From Nostoc cf. edaphicum LEGE 07299 (GTDB lineage: Bacteria > Cyanobacteriota > Cyanobacteriia > Cyanobacteriales > Nostocaceae): a DNA stretch of 9,375 nucleotides. A program made the translations under genes and the position numbers. Location: assembly GCF_015207245.1 (NCBI RefSeq), contig NZ_JADEXF010000065.1, positions 1 to 9,375 of the forward strand. The letters run 5' to 3'. A model generated the notes under the pieces. That model was not told where the DNA came from, did no database searches, and saw only the letters and a program-made list of their open reading frames with translations. Below, one piece after another: positions 1-4,501 of this stretch (its first letter is position 1; each line of letters begins with the position of its first letter).

Positions 1-138
1 ATTTCATACTCATTGATTGAATATGTCTCATCAGGCTGAGAATCGCTATCAAACCATTTGACTGGTTCATTTTTTTTCAAACTGCGCTTCGGACACTTCG
101 GTATCCTCATTATTTTGAGGATTTGATGAGTTAGTCAT
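1..138 (-). pseudogene. 5' end of a probable DUF262-family gene, frame broken at an A8 run, cut by window edge
   Basis: An ATG at 138 (minus strand) opens a 23-codon frame beginning MTNSSNPQNNEDTEVS. It stops at TGA 69-67, directly after a run of eight A (77-70 on the minus strand). If one A is dropped, reading continues to the window edge as NEPVKWFDSDSQPDETYS and then INEYEI. From memory, this acidic lead-in followed by 'Y.I.EYEI' resembles the N terminus of cyanobacterial DUF262 (ParB/Srx-like nuclease fold) proteins. That family match is an inference from few residues. The gene could be a true pseudogene, a homopolymer sequencing error, or a transcript-slippage site. The one-base-inserted frame is also open but gives a less protein-like sequence. 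Only the N terminus is in view, so the catalytic part cannot be judged. Confidence 0.4.
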
Positions 139-430
139 TCTAAATTACCTAAAATACAAAGTGCCAATTGCTTTACTCCCAATGTCGAAACTATACTAAC
201 CCTTAACTTCATCACAACTAGGTGCTGAACATTAGCACATAACCTCTAACCATTGACCTCACTCAGAAACGAAGCTGGTTAACTACATGTTATACATATT
301 TTCGGTATAACAATCCTTACTTAGAGTATGCGTAAATTTTGTGAATAAAATTCGCTCAAACAACGCCTAAGTAAATCAGCAAACTTCTACCTCTGATCTT
401 TTGACATTGTTGGTTACTCATCACTGCGAT
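139..430. other. Intergenic region upstream of the left-edge gene
   Basis: This is AT-rich spacer with no convincing coding frame. It should contain the promoter of the leftward gene starting at 138, but no clear -10/-35 pair could be assigned. The only structured item seen is the 25-bp inverted repeat listed separately at 288-312. A HIP1 octamer at 426-433 marks the join to the repeat copy that follows. Confidence 0.5.
288..312. promoter_or_regulatory. Operator-like inverted repeat (8-9-8)
   Basis: TGTTATAC at 288-295 and GTATAACA at 305-312 are perfect reverse complements separated by nine bases. The layout and AT-rich arms suit the binding site of a dimeric repressor. The site lies about 150 bp upstream of the leftward gene starting at 138. 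It has no T-run, so a terminator is unlikely. A role as an operator is inference only. Confidence 0.3.
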
Positions 431-582
431 CGCCCTGACTCGGCAATAAACTAGGCAATGTCTACGACGGGCTGCGCCTACGCATTAAACTGTTACTACC
501 TCAATTAACAATCTCGGTAATTTGCCCAAATCCCGATGATTGCGCGTTAATAAAACTAATTTACGAGATAGTGCGATCATAG
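431..582 (+). repeat. Dispersed repeat core, copy A (without terminal inverted repeats)
   Basis: This stretch is closely similar to the interiors of the elements at 2521-2750 and 3563-3794. It includes a 29-base block at 455-483 built on ATGTCTACGACGGGCTGCGC, and a shared tail around CCCAAATCCCGATGATTGCG. It lacks both 19-bp inverted ends of the other two copies, so it is a truncated or differently bounded member. As in the other copies, one frame stays open through it: 47 codons from 439, ending at TAG 580-582, with CPNPDDCALIKLIYEIVRS at the end. The repeat probably belongs to a genome-wide family; only the copies in this window could be compared. Confidence 0.75.
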
Positions 583-611
583 TAAAAGAAGTAGACTGTT
601 GTTGCGATCGC
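581..611 (+). repeat. 31-bp direct repeat, left copy (flanks higBA)
   Basis: These 31 bases begin AGTAAAAGAAGTAGACTG and end in the HIP1 octamer GCGATCGC. They recur exactly at 1263-1293 in the same orientation. The pair brackets the whole higB-higA module (655-1175). The block joins directly onto the end of repeat copy A. Confidence 0.85.
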
Positions 612-654
612 TCTCACTCGACAACACATCATTGTATATTCATACTGGGTGAAG

Positions 655-888
655 TTAAGCGATCACCTCTAACTCAGGAATATGTTCAGTTTCGTAGTTT
701 TCAATTAAAACACCAATAACTTCCATTAAAGACGCGAGTGGATGCGTCTCGTCTTCACCAACCTGATCGATGAGACAATCAAGGATCTCAACTAAGCGTT
801 CATATTCCTCTTCTGTGTGAGGAACAAAGACGTTTTCCGCAATAGATGACCAAGCAGTAATGGTTTGATCTAGGTTTAAGCTTTGCAT
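655..888 (-). CDS. higA: HigA-type antitoxin, short form without HTH domain
   Basis: A 77-residue acidic protein and probable antitoxin partner of the HigB toxin encoded just upstream. It matches the N-terminal region of HigA-like proteins (COG5499 style): a 'TEEEYERLVEILDCLID' helix, a 'HPLASLMEVIGVLIENYE' helix, then 'HIPELEVIA' and stop. Full-length HigA proteins usually continue with a Cro/C1-type helix-turn-helix; here nothing follows, so it could bind the toxin but probably not DNA. I chose the ATG at 888 because it overlaps the higB stop codon (TAATG), with AAGGAA a few bases upstream. A GTG at 900 would add four residues. The last codons and stop overlap a GTGATCGCT sequence resembling HIP1, so the HTH part may have been lost by a repeat-associated event, or this may be a natural short form. 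Confidence 0.75.
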   Translation of the reverse strand: MQSLNLDQTITAWSSIAENVFVPHTEEEYERLVEILDCLIDQVGEDETHPLASLMEVIGVLIENYETEHIPELEVIA

Positions 889-1175
889 TATTCCTTCCAC
901 TTTCCTTCATCATATTCTGAATGCGTTAACACAGCCCGAATGTAGACCTTTTGGCGGTTGTAATGAATTGCGGCAATGAGTCGAACTTTGTTACCACCAA
1001 TATTAAACACTGTCAATTTACCAACTTGATCTGCGAAGGGAAACATTTCACGAAGTTCCACAAATGAGGTAAACTCATTTCCCTTGATCAATCGATACCA
1101 CTGAGCCAAGGCGTTATTTGTATCTGGATAAAGTTTAGCAAATTCATTCAGCCGTTTACGAGTAATAACGTGCAT
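888..1175 (-). CDS. higB: HigB-type mRNA interferase toxin
   Basis: A 95-residue basic protein of the HigB toxin family (PF09907), a RelE-like ribosome-associated mRNA endonuclease. It starts MHVITRKRLNEF and has the family core 'SFVELREMFPFADQVG', 'TVFNIGGNKVRLIAAIHYN', 'KVYIRAVLTHSEYD' and the end 'GKWKE'. The basic and aromatic residues expected for RNA cleavage (R65, R80, H85, Y88) are present, and the length is normal for the family. AGGGG about eight bases before the ATG serves as ribosome binding site. The toxin gene precedes the antitoxin gene, the usual higBA order, and the stop and start codons overlap, so translation is probably coupled. It looks intact and potentially active. Confidence 0.9.
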   Translation of the reverse strand: MHVITRKRLNEFAKLYPDTNNALAQWYRLIKGNEFTSFVELREMFPFADQVGKLTVFNIGGNKVRLIAAIHYNRQKVYIRAVLTHSEYDEGKWKE

Positions 1176-1226
1176 TTAAAAACCCCTGATGTCTTAATAA
1201 TTCTGTCATCCATATAACTCACCTCC
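1148..1226 (-). promoter_or_regulatory. Strong Shine-Dalgarno and short leader frame overlapping the start of higB
   Basis: On the minus strand, GGAGGTGA (1226-1219) is the best Shine-Dalgarno in the window. It sits at good spacing before ATG at 1213 and ATG at 1209, neither in frame with higB. The first opens 21 codons ending at TGA 1150-1148, after the higB start at 1175. The second opens 17 codons ending in TAA, also inside higB. Ribosomes entering here would cross the higB start in another frame, which could couple or damp toxin translation. It may instead be a leftover start of a lost gene. No peptide family is recognised. Confidence 0.35.
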
Positions 1227-1262
1227 CAGTGCTAATCTTAAATGAATTATCTGTGACATCGC

Positions 1263-1293
1263 AGTAAAAGAAGTAGACTGTTGTTGCGATCGC
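1263..1293 (+). repeat. 31-bp direct repeat, right copy (flanks higBA)
   Basis: This is an exact copy of 581-611, lying about 90 bp upstream of the higB start. Similarity fades quickly on both sides: the sequence before it is GTGACATCGC here and GTGCGATCAT at the left copy. The two copies in the same orientation could let the higBA module be deleted or duplicated by recombination. Confidence 0.85.
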
Positions 1294-1357
1294 CTCGTTG
1301 CAGCACGATGTAAAGCTGTTCTAGACTTAGAAAGATGCTATGCAGTTTATAATCACC

Positions 1358-1609
1358 ATGAGCTATCACGATATTATTACAATTGAGCCGGATAAGCGAG
1401 GTGGTAAGCCTTGTATTAGAAGGATGCGAATCACCGTGTACGATGTTCTCGGCTGGTTAGCAGCTGGTATGTCTCATGGAGAGATATTAGACGACTTCCC
1501 TGAATTAACAGAAGAAGATATTAGGGCAAGTCTAGAGTTTGCTGCTGACCGTGAACATCGTTTAGTTGCCTCTCTACCAAACGTTACGCGAACGGCAGGT
1601 GGTCTTTGA
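1358..1609 (+). CDS. DUF433 antitoxin (partner toxin truncated)
   Basis: An 83-residue DUF433 protein (PF04255), a family of small winged-helix-like antitoxins encoded next to DUF5615 toxins. The family pattern is clear: 'IITIEPDKRGGKPCIRRMRITVYDVLGWL', then 'GMSHGEILDDFPELTEEDIRASLEFAADREHRL'. I chose the ATG at 1358 (MSYHDIITIEP) because family members normally begin close to this motif. An ATG at 1340 would add MQFIIT; neither has a strong Shine-Dalgarno. The C terminus 'ASLPNVTRTAGGL' is encoded by CGTTACGCGAACG-like DNA that resembles the dispersed repeat further right, so the tail may be partly repeat-derived. The stop overlaps the start of a toxin remnant. With the toxin broken, this is probably an orphan antitoxin, possibly able to act on related toxins. 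Confidence 0.8.
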   Translation: MSYHDIITIEPDKRGGKPCIRRMRITVYDVLGWLAAGMSHGEILDDFPELTEEDIRASLEFAADREHRLVASLPNVTRTAGGL

Positions 1610-1680
1610 AGCTGCTTTTTGATCAAAATTTGAGTCGCAAGCTCGGTACTAAGGCTTTCTTTTTGAGGGATTGTGTGTGA
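1606..1680 (+). pseudogene. 5' remnant of a DUF5615 PIN-like toxin
   Basis: A TTG start overlapping the DUF433 stop opens KLLFDQNLSRKL, the family's N-terminal signature. It compares directly with MKLLLDECIDRKL of the intact toxin at 2116. After 13 codons the match ends, and the frame runs 'GTKAFFLRDCV' into TGA at 1678-1680. The rest of the roughly 105-residue domain, including the expected 'ITVDRNLSFQQN' motif, is missing. The remnant would have no nuclease activity. A deletion or repeat-mediated rearrangement is the simplest explanation, since repeat sequence begins only about 20 bases further on. Confidence 0.75.
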
Positions 1681-1702
1681 GATTCATAAGAAGTAGACCC
1701 TT

Positions 1703-1751
1703 CGATGTCTGCGACGGGCTTCTCTACGAGACGCTACGCGAACGCCTACGC
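1703..1751 (+). repeat. Dispersed cyanobacterial repeat block
   Basis: It begins CGATGTCTGCGACGGGCT, the same word found at the ends of the elements at 2521 and 3563. It continues with CTACGAGACGCTACGCGAACG and ends GCCTACGC. Such blocks look like members of a multicopy, HIP1-associated repeat family. It lies between the truncated toxin and the next antitoxin gene, and may mark the deletion that removed the toxin's 3' part. Confidence 0.6.
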
Positions 1752-1895
1752 TTTTATTCGACAAAATTACTGAGGTGCAATTAGCAAAAGCGAGGTGGAG
1801 TGTATCAAACCTAAATATGCTTAAGGTACGCTTGAGCCGTCATATCTCATGAGAATTGATAAACTATTAGATATGAAACTGGAGATCAAAGACTT
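1752..1895 (+). other. Leader of the second DUF433/DUF5615 operon
   Basis: This is AT-rich spacer that should carry the promoter of the operon starting at 1896. GGAG at 1881-1884 lies 11 bases before the ATG, rather far for a Shine-Dalgarno. No firm -10/-35 pair or inverted-repeat operator was identified. Confidence 0.35.
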
Positions 1896-2114
1896 ATGCT
1901 TAAAGACTCCCCAATTATTAGCGCATCTCCTGAAATTATGGGCGGGGCTATAGTTTTTGCTGGAACTAGGGTTCCCGTGCAGACGCTTCTAGATTATCTC
2001 AAGGCAGGCGAATCTATCGACGACTTTTTGGATGGATTTCCGACTGTTACCAAAGAGCAAGTTATCGCCTTACTTGAGGAGGCTGGAAAGCAGTTTGCTA
2101 GCATGGTAGCATAG
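1896..2114 (+). CDS. DUF433 antitoxin
   Basis: A 72-residue DUF433 protein (PF04255). It shows the full family pattern: 'ISASPEIMGGAIVFAGTRVPVQTLLDYL', 'GESIDDFLDGFPTVTKEQVIALLEEA'. The N-terminal part forms a small winged-helix-like domain; the C-terminal acidic helix is expected to wrap the toxin. It is only moderately similar to the DUF433 protein at 1358-1609, so this is not a recent tandem copy. Its TAG stop is one base before the toxin ATG, so the two genes are almost certainly co-transcribed and translationally linked. The role as antitoxin is inferred from family and neighbour. Confidence 0.85.
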   Translation: MLKDSPIISASPEIMGGAIVFAGTRVPVQTLLDYLKAGESIDDFLDGFPTVTKEQVIALLEEAGKQFASMVA

Positions 2115-2115
2115 C

Positions 2116-2436
2116 ATGAAACTCTTGTTGGATGAGTGTATTGACCGCAAACTAGCGAGGGAATTTGTTGGCTATGAGGTAAAAACTGTTCCTCAAATGG
2201 GATGGGCAGGAGTAAAGAATGGTCAACTTCTTGCCCTTGCAGAAGCTGACTTTGATGTTTTTATCACTGTCGATCGCAACTTGTCATTTCAACAAAATCT
2301 ACCACAGTTCGATATTGCGATAATTGTTTTACAAGCACAATCTAACCGTTTGATAGATATGAAACCTTTAGTACCCAAGGTTTTAGCTACTTTAGCCACG
2401 GCAGTTAAAGGACAAGCCATAGTAGTCAGTTTGTAA
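2116..2436 (+). CDS. DUF5615 PIN-like toxin
   Basis: A 106-residue protein of the DUF5615 family (PIN-like, related to the Mut7-C domain), the usual partner of DUF433 antitoxins and a presumed ribonuclease. Visible signatures are MKLLLDECIDRKLA at the N terminus (acidic D6, E7), 'VKTVPQMGWAGVKNGQLLALA' at about 22-42, and 'FDVFITVDRNLSFQQN' at 46-61 with D53 and N55. The predicted beta strand 'IAIIVLQA' follows at 67-74. Length is normal and no frame disruption is seen, so the module looks functional. No independent Shine-Dalgarno is obvious, which fits coupling to the antitoxin gene one base upstream. The RNase activity is inferred from the fold family. Confidence 0.85.
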   Translation: MKLLLDECIDRKLAREFVGYEVKTVPQMGWAGVKNGQLLALAEADFDVFITVDRNLSFQQNLPQFDIAIIVLQAQSNRLIDMKPLVPKVLATLATAVKGQAIVVSL

Positions 2437-2469
2437 AAATAGAGCTTAGTAGTTCTGACCTTCAAGTTT

Positions 2470-2522
2470 GGAATGCGTTCAGTTTCGTAGTTTTAAATTA
2501 AAACACCAATAAATTCCATTAG
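2470..2522 (-). pseudogene. Internal fragment of a second higA-like gene
   Basis: About 50 bases here match the intact higA at roughly 678-730 closely. Read on the minus strand they give 'MEFIGVLI*NYETERIP' against 'MEVIGVLIENYETEHIP', with a TAA in place of a Glu codon. The match stops where the 230-bp element begins at 2521. On the far side of the element no higA sequence resumes. It is a dead fragment of a duplicated antitoxin gene, cut at the element boundary. Confidence 0.7.
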
Positions 2523-2750
2523 CGATGTCTGCGACGGGCTACGCCTACGTCCTCACTCGACAATAAACTAGGCGATGTCTACGACGGGCTGCGCCTACGC
2601 ATCAAGCTGTCCAATCTTCAATTAACAATCCGGGTACTTTGCCCAAATCCCGATGATTGCGCGTTAATAAAACTAATTTACGAGGTAGTGCGATCGCTGA
2701 TAGCGTAGCATTAGCGACGCAGGAGCGTCATAGCCCGTCGTAGACATCGC
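2521..2750 (+). mobile_element. MITE-like element, copy B (230 bp, 19-bp inverted ends)
   Basis: The left end GCGATGTCTGCGACGGGCT (from 2522) and the right end AGCCCGTCGTAGACATCGC (2732-2750) are inverted copies with one mismatch. Inside lies a second 29-base word (2572-2600) of the same type, then a segment shared with copies A and C. There is no transposase gene, so it would need help in trans. A clear target-site duplication is not visible. One frame through the core is open for about 50 codons and stops at TAG after 'VRSLIA'. It abuts the higA fragment on its left and lies about 50 bp beyond the 3' end of the small antitoxin gene on its right. Confidence 0.65.
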
Positions 2751-2802
2751 AGTAACATTCCCTATCATTCCCCGCAGATAATGTAAACTTAAGCGATCGC
2801 TT

Positions 2803-3003
2803 CTATGCTTCGGCTTCAATACCTTGTTGTGTTGGGGATTCTAGAACTTTTGTCTGCTGCTCTTTGTACTGTATAAGGTGGGGATATTCTTTCTGAAGTT
2901 GAATATAGTAATTCACCAACTTCTGGGGGTTGTGTCCATTCTCTAGAGATATAATATGGCGAATTTTACGTATTTGGCTAATTGCCTCATCATTCTTCGT
3001 CAT
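2803..3003 (-). CDS. Probable antitoxin of the PIN-toxin pair
   Basis: A 66-residue, largely helical protein starting MTKNDEAISQIRKIRHIIS, followed by 'NGHNPQKLVNYYIQLQKEYPHLI'. This short type is commonly seen immediately downstream of 'YIETSIPSFYY'-type PIN proteins in cyanobacteria, from memory; the antitoxin role is inferred from that context. The start at 3003 overlaps the last 14 bases of the toxin gene, so the two are co-translated. Its own frame is intact although the toxin frame is broken. After about residue 45 the tail 'KEQQTKVLESPTQQGIEAEA' is acidic and probably disordered. The stop lies within 10 bases of a HIP1 octamer. Confidence 0.65.
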   Translation of the reverse strand: MTKNDEAISQIRKIRHIISLENGHNPQKLVNYYIQLQKEYPHLIQYKEQQTKVLESPTQQGIEAEA

Positions 3004-3476
3004 TTTGCGCTCCTATCAACTCTAACGGCGTAACTAGCGTTGGAACGTACAACCCCAGCATAACGTTCAGCCGTCGGATATGCCCAAACTTATTGGCATT
3101 TGCCAAATGACGACAATTCCAAGTTAAGAGAAAATCACATTTATGATAGGAAGCTAGGGCAAGATGTAGTGCATCTCCAAGTGGAACTTTGGGCATCAGT
3201 TGTTGCTGAATATACACTTCAACGATTTCAGCAACCACAGATTCAATCGGGACAAATAACAAGCCACTAATCAGTTTTATCGCCTCGCTCTTTCCAGGAA
3301 AGTTACCTCGATTGAGTTCATCCAACACTGCAAGACTAGTTACAAGCACATAGTTGTCACTTGCATAGCTCCACCATTCCCGTGTCCAGTCCCGCCGCGC
3401 CACCATATCAGGGTTCAGTACGTGCCTCGTAATAAAAACTGGGAATGGAGGTTTCAATGTAAACTTTTGGCTTCAT
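2990..3476 (-). pseudogene. PIN-domain (VapC-like) toxin split by a one-base frameshift
   Basis: This is a PIN-domain endoribonuclease gene in two frames. From ATG 3476 the first frame gives MKPKVYIETSIPSFYYEA and four more residues, the canonical family N terminus with the first catalytic acid (E8), then TGA at 3410-3408. The rest of the domain continues in another frame from 'PDMVARRDWTREWW'. It carries 'SLAVLDELNRGN' (second acid), 'VPLGDALHLALA' (third acid) and 'CDFLLTWNCRHLAN', ending at 2990. One extra C in a CCC run at 3411-3413 explains the break: with two C it reads EPDMV without interruption. An ATG at 3457 gives a 155-residue frame, but its first 15 residues are non-family sequence and lack the first acid. 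Probably inactive unless the base is an error. Confidence 0.8.
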
Positions 3477-3559
3477 TGCGGTAAGGAGTGACATAAATGA
3501 ACGGCTTGACCATCTTTGCCAATGCCTGATACTCCAATATTATCGTCTTTATTAACTAC
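3473..3559 (-). other. Short open stretch ending on the PIN-toxin start (ATGA overlap)
   Basis: On the minus strand, codons after TAG 3562-3560 read 'VVNKDDNIGVSGIGKDGQAV' and eight more residues, then stop at TGA 3475-3473. That stop overlaps the original toxin ATG as ATGA. The composition looks protein-like, and the overlap is typical of coupled genes. It could be the 3' end of a gene once upstream of the toxin and cut off by the element starting at 3563. No family is recognised, and 28 codons can be open by chance. Confidence 0.25.
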
Positions 3560-3562
3560 CTA

Positions 3563-3794
3563 AGCGATGTCTGCGACGGGCTATTCGGTGTCGCCCTCAC
3601 TCGGCAACAAACTAGGCGATGTCTACGACGGGCTGCGCCTACGCATTAAACCGTCCAATCCTCAATTAATAATCCGGGAACTTTGCCCAAATCCCGATGC
3701 TTGCGTGTTAATAAAACTAATTTACGAGATAGTGCGATCGCCGATAGCGTAGCGTTAGCGACGCAGGAGCGTCATAGCCCGTCGTAGACATCGC
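3563..3794 (+). mobile_element. MITE-like element, copy C (232 bp, 19-bp inverted ends)
   Basis: It has nearly the same length and layout as the element at 2521-2750. The left end is GCGATGTCTGCGACGGGCT (from 3564), and the right end AGCCCGTCGTAGACATCGC lies at 3776-3794. The inner 29-base word is at 3616-3644. From ATG 3567 the frame is open for 61 codons, ending '...CVLIKLIYEIVRSPIA'. Its core matches the open frames in copies A and B, but I do not call it a gene. Its right end lies exactly against a xisI remnant, and its left end lies just upstream of the broken PIN-toxin gene. Confidence 0.65.
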
Positions 3795-3795
3795 A

Positions 3796-3891
3796 GATCA
3801 ACTTGTGAGCGAGGGAGTGCCTAAGCAAGATATTGTGATAGCATATCATGCACCTTATGTAAGGCAGTATACAGAGTTTGCTGTAGGCTAA
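3796..3891 (+). pseudogene. xisI: 3' remnant of xisI (element excision controlling factor family)
   Basis: In frame up to TAA 3889-3891, 31 codons read 'DQLVSEGVPKQDIVIAYHAP' and then 'YVRQYTEFAVG'. This is the characteristic C terminus of XisI proteins ('...LV..G.PK.DIVL.F..P..R..TEFAVG'). XisI, named from the fdxN-element excision genes of heterocystous cyanobacteria, normally has about 110 residues. The first 80 or so are absent: the sequence directly to the left is the inverted end of the repeat element. No XisH partner is visible. The fragment cannot be functional. The element either inserted in xisI or mediated the deletion of its 5' part. Confidence 0.8.
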
Positions 3892-3907
3892 ACCTATTTA
3901 AATTAAA

Positions 3908-3942
3908 AAGCCTGTTTGCGATCGTTACTCGCAAACAGACTT
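3908..3942 (-). terminator. Rho-independent terminator of the DUF2267 gene
   Basis: A 14-bp stem (3908-3921 with 3929-3942, one G-T wobble on the minus strand) encloses a seven-base loop. On the minus strand the stem ends in CAGGCTTTTTAATT, a typical U-tract. It begins about 20 bases beyond the DUF2267 stop codon. A T-run also follows on the plus strand (3946-3951), so it may work in both directions. The loop side contains a CGATCG core. Confidence 0.8.
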
Positions 3943-3961
3943 GACTTTTTTATACTTCTAA

Positions 3962-4501
3962 TTAAGCTTGTTCCCAAAGCTGACGTACATAATCAGGTAG
4001 CCAGCTAGCAATTTCCTGAATTCGTTCTTCGGAAAGTTCGTCTTTAGTGGCAGAAAACACTGCTTTAACCGCTTGCTCTCGGTCTACTGTTCCCGGCTTT
4101 CCGCCCTCATTAGCAACTCGGAACAGGAAGCGATCGGAATCAATCTTGAAGATGCCTGGGCCTTGCCAAGGTGGACGAACCCGGCTCAAAAATCTCACAA
4201 GTGGATTGCTATCTCTCCAGAGATCGGATACTTCAAACTGGAGTGCTTTTTCATCTGTAGGTACAGCCTCTGTATGCAGTTCTGCCTCAACGCGATCGCT
4301 AGCTTCTGTTGTCATTAAGTCGCGCATAACGCGAAACACAACTTCGGTAAAGTCTCTTGCATCATAAGGATCTGCAAATCCGGCTTTTACCTGAACTTTT
4401 TCTAGGAACGAGCGATGTTCGTCAGCGATCGCAGTTCGAGTATCTTCAATCTCTGTTGGGTCAACTTCTGGAATATTTGTTCTAAAACTTTGATCTGGCA
4501 T
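3962..4501 (-). CDS. DUF2267 domain protein
   Basis: A 179-residue, acidic, soluble protein with no signal peptide or membrane segment. It carries two DUF2267-type helical repeats (PF10025): 'YDARDFTEVVFRVMRDLMTTEASDRVEAEL' at about 46-75 and 'DREQAVKAVFSATKDELSEERIQEIASWLPDYVRQLW' at about 140-176. The second shows the family's typical 'LP...R.LW' ending. The middle part, 'VRFLSRVRPPWQGPGIFKIDS', is less characteristic. The molecular role of this family is not established; in other bacteria such genes often appear among stress-response genes. The start at 4501 has only a weak AGAAGA Shine-Dalgarno. It stands alone and has its own terminator. Confidence 0.8.
   Translation of the reverse strand: MPDQSFRTNIPEVDPTEIEDTRTAIADEHRSFLEKVQVKAGFADPYDARDFTEVVFRVMRDLMTTEASDRVEAELHTEAVPTDEKALQFEVSDLWRDSNPLVRFLSRVRPPWQGPGIFKIDSDRFLFRVANEGGKPGTVDREQAVKAVFSATKDELSEERIQEIASWLPDYVRQLWEQA

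Noticed and set aside
2521..2750. Target-site duplication at the element ends
   Set aside because: Only one to three bases could match on either side, which is no better than chance, and copies B and C do not agree.
3567..3752. 61-codon plus-strand ORF as an independent gene
   Set aside because: It lies wholly inside the repeat element, its start falls in the inverted end, and it has no Shine-Dalgarno. It is reported as a repeat property instead.
431..3794. CRISPR array made of the repeated words
   Set aside because: The repeated words are few, irregularly spaced and embedded in larger homologous blocks; there are no uniform spacers and no cas genes.
4047..4367. Plus-strand ORFs opposite the DUF2267 gene
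   Set aside because: They are antisense shadows of a gene with clear DUF2267 repeats and have Ser/Arg-rich low-quality translations.
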